A program made the translations under genes and the position numbers. A stretch of 64,000 nucleotides of DNA from Portulaca oleracea (lineage: Eukaryota > Streptophyta > Magnoliopsida > Caryophyllales > Portulacaceae), in assembly GCA_029582165.1 (NCBI GenBank), contig CM055870.1:42577513-42641512 (forward strand), written 5' to 3'. The notes below the pieces were generated by a model. It had not been told where the DNA came from. It worked only from the letters and a program-made list of their open reading frames with translations, and did no database searches. Positions 59,147 through 64,000 of this stretch are shown in pieces (the first letter of the stretch is position 1; each line of letters opens with the position of its first letter).

Positions 59147-59441
59147 TAGTGCTTGCAAAAAAATCGTGTTCGGGTCAAATTTGGGTCGGTTAATGCTAAA
59201 ATTTGGATAAGAAATTGACGTCGGGACTTGATTTTTTCGGGTTAGACTTGGTCAGGTAATTTAGACAGAATCTATCTTCGGGTCGAAATCTGGTTTAGAC
59301 AATAGGAAAATAAATATTATGTCTGGATATTTGATCAATTTGCAATATCAAAATTCGAATGAAAAATCTATGACCAGACGTGGTTTTTACCAAGTTGGAC
59401 AATCCAGATATTTTAGGTTCGGACAAAATTTGCCAGCTCTA
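59147..59441. mobile_element. hAT MITE (295 bp)
   Basis: The ends are TAGTGCTTGCAAAAA and, reversed, TAGAGCTGGCAAATTTT, with an 8-bp TSD ATATGATA (59139-59146 and 59442-59449). Subterminal TTCGGGTCAAATTTGGGTC sequence is hAT-like. Its left TSD overlaps the right TSD of the neighbouring MULE-like element. Confidence 0.88.
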
Positions 59442-59789
59442 ATATGATACGTTTAGCGAGGCAGACCTTCTCTCTCTAGATTACTTTGCATACCTGACCC
59501 TTCAGTTGCCTCACGAAGGCTTAAAAATGCCTCTTCCATCTGATATAGAGATGACTTCCGACCCTTCTCCCACATAAGCTCCATCTTTCTCTCTCATGGC
59601 CTTGATAATCTGGTTGCAATACCTACTAAATTATCTTCCAAAGTATTCAATAGCTCGTAAGGATGACATTCAATATGTGCGACCCTCAATCAAGATATCT
59701 GAGTGTACATTTCTAATGAGGCTCGGATAATTGATCATCAAATGACGATTATAGATTCGAGGAGTTGAGGGAATGGGGACACAATGTCT

Positions 59790-60213
59790 TCCACGCCATC
59801 TCAACTAAAACTCATGTGTGTTCCTTGGGCTTCTACTCTCATGGGTAAGATGTTAGGTACCAAAATCATGTATGAAATTATTCTTCCTCTTTGGCAATTA
59901 CCTAGTAAGGTAGATGTTATTGATGTTGGGTCTGATTTTTTTCTGTATTTTTTCAAAAATCGTAGTGATATGGTTGATATTGTAGAAGGGAGCCTTATTT
60001 TCTGCTTGAGCACTATCTCATGTTGGCAAAACGGAAGCCTAAATTTTGACCTTTTGTTGATAATTTCCAATCTCTAATTATTTGGATTAGGTTACTGAAT
60101 TGTCGATTGAATATTTAAACAAATTGTCCTTGTTTCAAATTGCTCAACTAATTGGCAAACCAACCAAATTTGATTTTGCTACAACAATATTCAACGGGGG
60201 CAATAATGTTAAG
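59790..60213 (+). pseudogene. DUF4283/zinc-knuckle type retroelement ORF1 remnant
   Basis: The reading LPSKVDVIDVGSDFFLYFF then FKNRSDMVDIVEG resembles DUF4283. After a shift, LSIEYLNKLSLFQIAQLIGK and PTKFDFATT resemble the following zinc-knuckle-associated region. This pair is common in ORF1 of plant L1-type LINEs and derived genes. It ends abruptly at the Gypsy-C LTR (60214). Confidence 0.6.
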
Positions 60214-61306
60214 TGTCACATGAAAATTTATGCCTTTCTTTCTGTAGGATTCTTTTGTTGTGCGACAGTCAAGTTTGAGACTTAACTTAGCCTTCACAAT
60301 ACTTGTTTAGAGGTTACAAGACAAGGCAACACAAGAATGTGAGGGACACAAGACAACTCAAAACTTTTATTGATCACCAAGTGATATAGATACAAGAGCT
60401 TTACAATTAGATTAGCTACTTGACAAGCAGCACAATGGTTACCACTCAATGCCCCAAAGCCTAAGGGCAAAGTCCTATATATACAACTTGATGACAGGGA
60501 CAATCCTCCACTGCCTAGGTGAAACAATCACTTTTTCCAAACAAGACACCCGTTCGATGGAGAGACAAGCTTCTGGTGCTGGAAGTAACCAGTCATGGAA
60601 ACAGGGACTTCGAGCGATGAAACGGTACCTTTTGGAACTGAAAGTACTGGCTCATTGACACTGGCGCCTTCTAGCACTGGAACCACTACTTTCGCGCTGG
60701 AATGGCTTGTCTGTTCACTTTATGCAGCGTTATCCATTGTTTTCAATGCCAAAGGACATATTTTCATGATGGCCACGTTAATTCCTAGCCAACCTCTCAT
60801 GCGACTACTTGTAGCTACCCAGCAACAAGGTCAACCTAATCGTAGACTGGACATGTCAGCTACCCAACAACCATGGCATGTCATGGCATAGACTGGACAT
60901 GTGAGCTAATGTCTAGCTAGCACCAGCCAGGTAAGCTAGTGTTCAATTACTCCATAGCTGGCCTAGCTATGCTTTTTCCCCAACAAAGCTTTCCACTATA
61001 TCAAAGCGTTGTCCAAGTGTCCTTAGACATAGGCAAAGTTCTCCCAACCTTGCACCAAGCATTCTTGGCATTCTTCGAATGCTAAGCATTCTACTGATGT
61101 CAGGTGCTATCGCACGACACCAGGTCAATCCTATGTTCCGGCCATCTATGTCATGGCCTCTAACACATGCCCGTAAGGACTCCATCATGTTCAAGGGATT
61201 TTGTCGACGCTTGACATACATGACTGATATAAGGTTGTTTAACCCATTGCTTGTCAAGACAAGTCTTGTGGCGACAATGCTATGTTAAAGCAATAAGGGG
61301 CCTTAG
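60214..61306 (-). repeat. Gypsy-C 3' LTR
   Basis: The - strand end reads AAATTTTCATGTGACA, as in Gypsy-A (AAATTTTCCCTGTGACA). The start near 61306 follows GATGGGGGTGG and shares CATTGTCGCCACAAGACTTG with the Gypsy-A LTR. The exact start is uncertain by a few bases. Confidence 0.7.
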
Positions 61307-61309
61307 CAA

Positions 61310-62620
61310 ACCACCCCCATCTGATGAACTTGACGCCTTGGTCAAGTATTCACAGATCTTATCCTGAATTTCTATAAAGTTATGTCCCTTTCCCATGTTG
61401 CCTCAGACTCAGATTGACCCTTCCATTAGGCTAAGTATTTAATCCTTCGATTTTCTTACTTTGTCCTTTTTCCCTCTTGTCAAAGATCTTCTCCAAGGCC
61501 TTATCAAATCGCTTTTTGACACTAGGAGGATTCCATTGGATGGGTTGGTACAATTTACCTAAATTAGGGTTATAAGGGTTTAAGAAGCTAACGTCGAAAG
61601 TAGGATGTACCTTCAACCTTTCAGGCAGATTGAGTTGGTAAGAAACCTTGTCAAGTCTTTTAATGACTTCCAATGGTCTATCATACTTATTGATTAAGGA
61701 TTGCTAGGTAGTTTTATGATTAATTTGTTTCTAGACTTGTAGAGTAAGTTTCAACAACACTTTATCTCTAACATCAAATTTAATGGGCCTTCTCTTTGGA
61801 TCTGCATACTTATTCGTGTGACAGGCTGCCTTTTCCGAGTTGTCCTTGGCTGCCTCTGACATTTCTTGTTGGTCTAGGACAAAGCGATGCCTCCCAAGAC
61901 AAACATCGTCCTTATTTTGTTTTTCTATCTTGTGAGGAGGGAGTGAATTTCATCATATGGCAAGTTCAAAAGGGCTAAGCCCATTAGCGCTACTCTTCTG
62001 CAAATTATAGAAAATATGGGATTTGTTCAGAACTTCTAGCCAATTCCTTTGAGAAGTCGACACGTAGTATTGTAAATACTCCTCAAGGAGAGAGTTAATC
62101 ATCTCGGTCTTGCCCATCTGTTTAAAGATGGTTGGAAGTCGAGAATTCAATTTTGATCCCGTCAAGTTAAAGAGCACAGTTAGAATTGACTTGTAAAATG
62201 AGTTGTTACGATCATTGACGATGTCTTTAGGTAAATTGAAATACTTCACCACTTGACTGTTGAACAACTTGGCACTTACCCAGCAGGATAAACACATGGG
62301 GCAAGGATGAAGACCACATATTTGGAAAATCGATCAGCGATAACCATTACGAATTCACATTCTTGCGTCGAGGGGAGGCCAGAAATGAAATCCATCGACA
62401 TCGACTACCAAGGCCTTTCCGGGGCAGCAACCATACTTCCTTCCTTCTCTCTATCTTGTCAAGTCGGCATAGGTCAACTGCTATGCACGACTTGGCAGAG
62501 ATCTCCAGTTCTTGTTCCATCTTCAGCCAAAAGTAACTCTTGGACAACAAGGTTGAGTTTCTCTCTCTACCGAGGTGTCCAACCCACTTAGCATCATGAA
62601 CTTCTCACAGACGTTGACGC
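61310..62620 (-). pseudogene. Gypsy-C integrase and chromodomain remnant
   Basis: Core fragments on the - strand include CRWISFLASPR (near 62390), MGKTEMINSLLEEYLQYYVS and FNLTGSKLNSRLP. The C-terminal part is RLDKVSYQLNLPERLKVHPT then FDVSFLNPYNP (61670-61560). The chromodomain is WKGQSESEATWERDITL near 61370-61430 with a stop before WKG. Confidence 0.78.
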
Positions 62621-62879
62621 CCTAATTACCCTACGGGGAAATAAAGTCGTCTAACCTGTGCAACAACAGTCTCCATCCAACTAGTACCATCACATGTTGT
62701 TGTTAGGGCCCATCCGATCATTGGAATACTCATGGACTTTCTCGGTAGAGTCCATATCGATCTTGGTTAGGCCAGACACCACTGCCTTCATAGATATCAA
62801 CACTTTACGATTAATGGCATCCGAACCAGATTGTGCCTGTCGGGCTTGTGTTCCTACACAAAGTCATACTCTTGAAGGA

Positions 62880-63830
62880 ATTCTTATTAACGAGCCTGCT
62901 TGGGGGACAACTTCTTCTGTGTTTGGATATTAGTGTTGGCCATGTTGTTTCTATTAACAACAAACTTCGTGTCTAACAGGTAATGCCTCCAATCCCGAAG
63001 GCAATGCATCACCGCAAGCATTTCCTTCTCATGGGTCGAATACTCAAGTTTAACACCATAGAGTTTCCTACGTTCGAAGACCACCAAATGCCCATCCTAG
63101 ACTAAAATGCCTCCAATGGCTTTGTTTGAGGCATCCATGTACACTTCGAATGGTCTATCAAAGTAAAGCAATCTCAAAGCTGGCTCCTAGGCCACGACCT
63201 GTTTGAGTTCCTCGAAAGCCTTCTAGCACCTATCATAATCTACTTCAAAATTTTCTTAAGCAAATCATTCATGGGAGAAACTCTATGTGTACTCCTTAAT
63301 GAACTTTCAATAATAGTTTGCCAAGCCTAATAAAGGCCGAAACTCTGAGACAGATTTAGGAGGAGACCATTCCAAAATGGACTTTACCTTCCTCTCATCC
63401 ATCTTCACAATGCCCTCACTGATCTTGTGACCCAAGAACATGATTTCTTGTTGAGCAAATACATACTTTCCCTCTTAACATAGAGTTCATGTTCTCGGAG
63501 ATGTTGGAGCACCTTTTTCAAATAAATGACGAGATCCCTTAATGAATCAGAATAGATAACAATGTCATCTAAGTAAACCAATAAAATCATCAAGTATTCA
63601 TATAAAACATTGTTCATCTAATCACAAAAGATGGTCAGGGAGTTAATCAACCCACACGACATAGCTAAAATTTGTACAACTCATATCTAGGGACACACTC
63701 ACACACATCCTTTTGGGCTCGTCCCCTTCTATGATTTGGACTTGCCAATGACCCAAGTGTAAATCTAACTTGGTTAAGTAAGATGGACTAGAAAAACGAT
63801 CAAATAAATCATCACTATGAGGAATCATGT
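62880..63830 (-). pseudogene. Gypsy-C reverse transcriptase and RNase H
   Basis: RT fragments on the - strand are MIPHSDDLFDRFSSPSYLTK then LDLHLGHWQVQIIEGDEPK (63828-63700) and NNVLYEYLMILLVYLDDIVI then YSDSL (63617-63540), with the YLDD catalytic box intact, unlike Gypsy-A. RNase H fragments (63230-62890) include EYSTHEKEMLAVMHCLRDWR and KLSPKQAR. Frameshifts separate them. Confidence 0.82.
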
Positions 63831-64000
63831 TTTTGTTCTTAATAGTTACCTAATTCAAGGCATGATAATCAATGCACATTCATGATGTACCATTCGATTT
63901 TTTTTTTCGGGATAACACTAACATGCCGTAGGGATCCTTTATCGGTTAAATAAAGTTGGCTTCCTACAACTCCTTCAATTGCTTCCCAAGTCTGCCAACT

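Larger units (their letters stand above)
60214..64000 (-). mobile_element. Second chromovirus Gypsy-C, 5' part beyond window
   Basis: On the - strand from the right edge: RT, RNase H, integrase, chromodomain remnant, polypurine tract and 3' LTR. It is related to Gypsy-A throughout (NVLYEYL, KLSPKQAR, RLKVHPTF...VSFL) but is a separate insertion in the opposite orientation. All domains carry stops or shifts. Confidence 0.88.

Overview
This is a 64-kb piece of a repeat-rich plant nuclear genome, most likely a eudicot. It holds two intact-looking single-copy genes with GT-AG introns, a class I histone deacetylase (HDA9 type, 14 exons, + strand, 19748-23788) and a low-molecular-weight protein tyrosine phosphatase (5 exons, - strand, 54314-56966). 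Almost everything else is nested transposable elements. Exon boundaries and target-site duplications (TSDs) were read directly from the sequence; family names come from recognisable protein motifs. The species was not identified.

Layout. (1) <1-10760: a CACTA (En/Spm) DNA transposon on the - strand, with a degenerate tnp2-type transposase, a tnpA-like gene, subterminal repeats and a CACTACAAGATGG end. A 2.1-kb Pack-MULE (2842-4958, 10-bp TSD) splits its transposase and carries pieces of an LRR receptor kinase and a class I small heat-shock protein. A 546-bp near-perfect inverted repeat (8368-8913) carries what looks like a host-gene fragment. (2) 11516-16212: a defective Ty1/copia element on the - strand. 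(3) 16883-17173: a solo LTR resembling the Cassandra TRIM family, with a 5S-rRNA-like domain and a 5-bp TSD. (4) 18682-19028: a Mutator-type MITE. (5) 19748-23788: the HDA9-like gene.

(6) About 25668-54057: one old Ty3/gypsy chromovirus (Gypsy-A, + strand) expanded to about 28 kb by insertions. These are a long-LTR gypsy remnant in its 5' LTR (25888-29614), a hAT element in gag (30340-39598) that holds a gag-only LTR element (B1, 30508-39094), a solo LTR in the RT (40847-46872) that holds a second, more deleted copy of the same family (B2, 41717-46495), and a deleted CACTA element in the integrase tail (48823-52565). In three places host coding sequence continues in the same frame across an insertion.

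(7) 54314-56966: the phosphatase gene, whose stop codon lies about 256 bp from the Gypsy-A 3' LTR. (8) 57176-59441: a hAT MITE, a 1.3-kb MULE-like element and another hAT MITE, each with its TSD; the last two have overlapping TSDs. (9) 59790-60213: a DUF4283-like remnant, cut by the 3' LTR of a second chromovirus (Gypsy-C, - strand, 60214 to beyond 64000).

The points most worth a second look are the LRR/sHSP/LRR chimera inside the Pack-MULE, the long hairpin in the CACTA element, the gag-only LTR family with its long arrays of a near-palindromic 12-mer, the CACTA parent/derivative pair that keeps a 107-109-bp minisatellite, and the 5S-bearing LTR.
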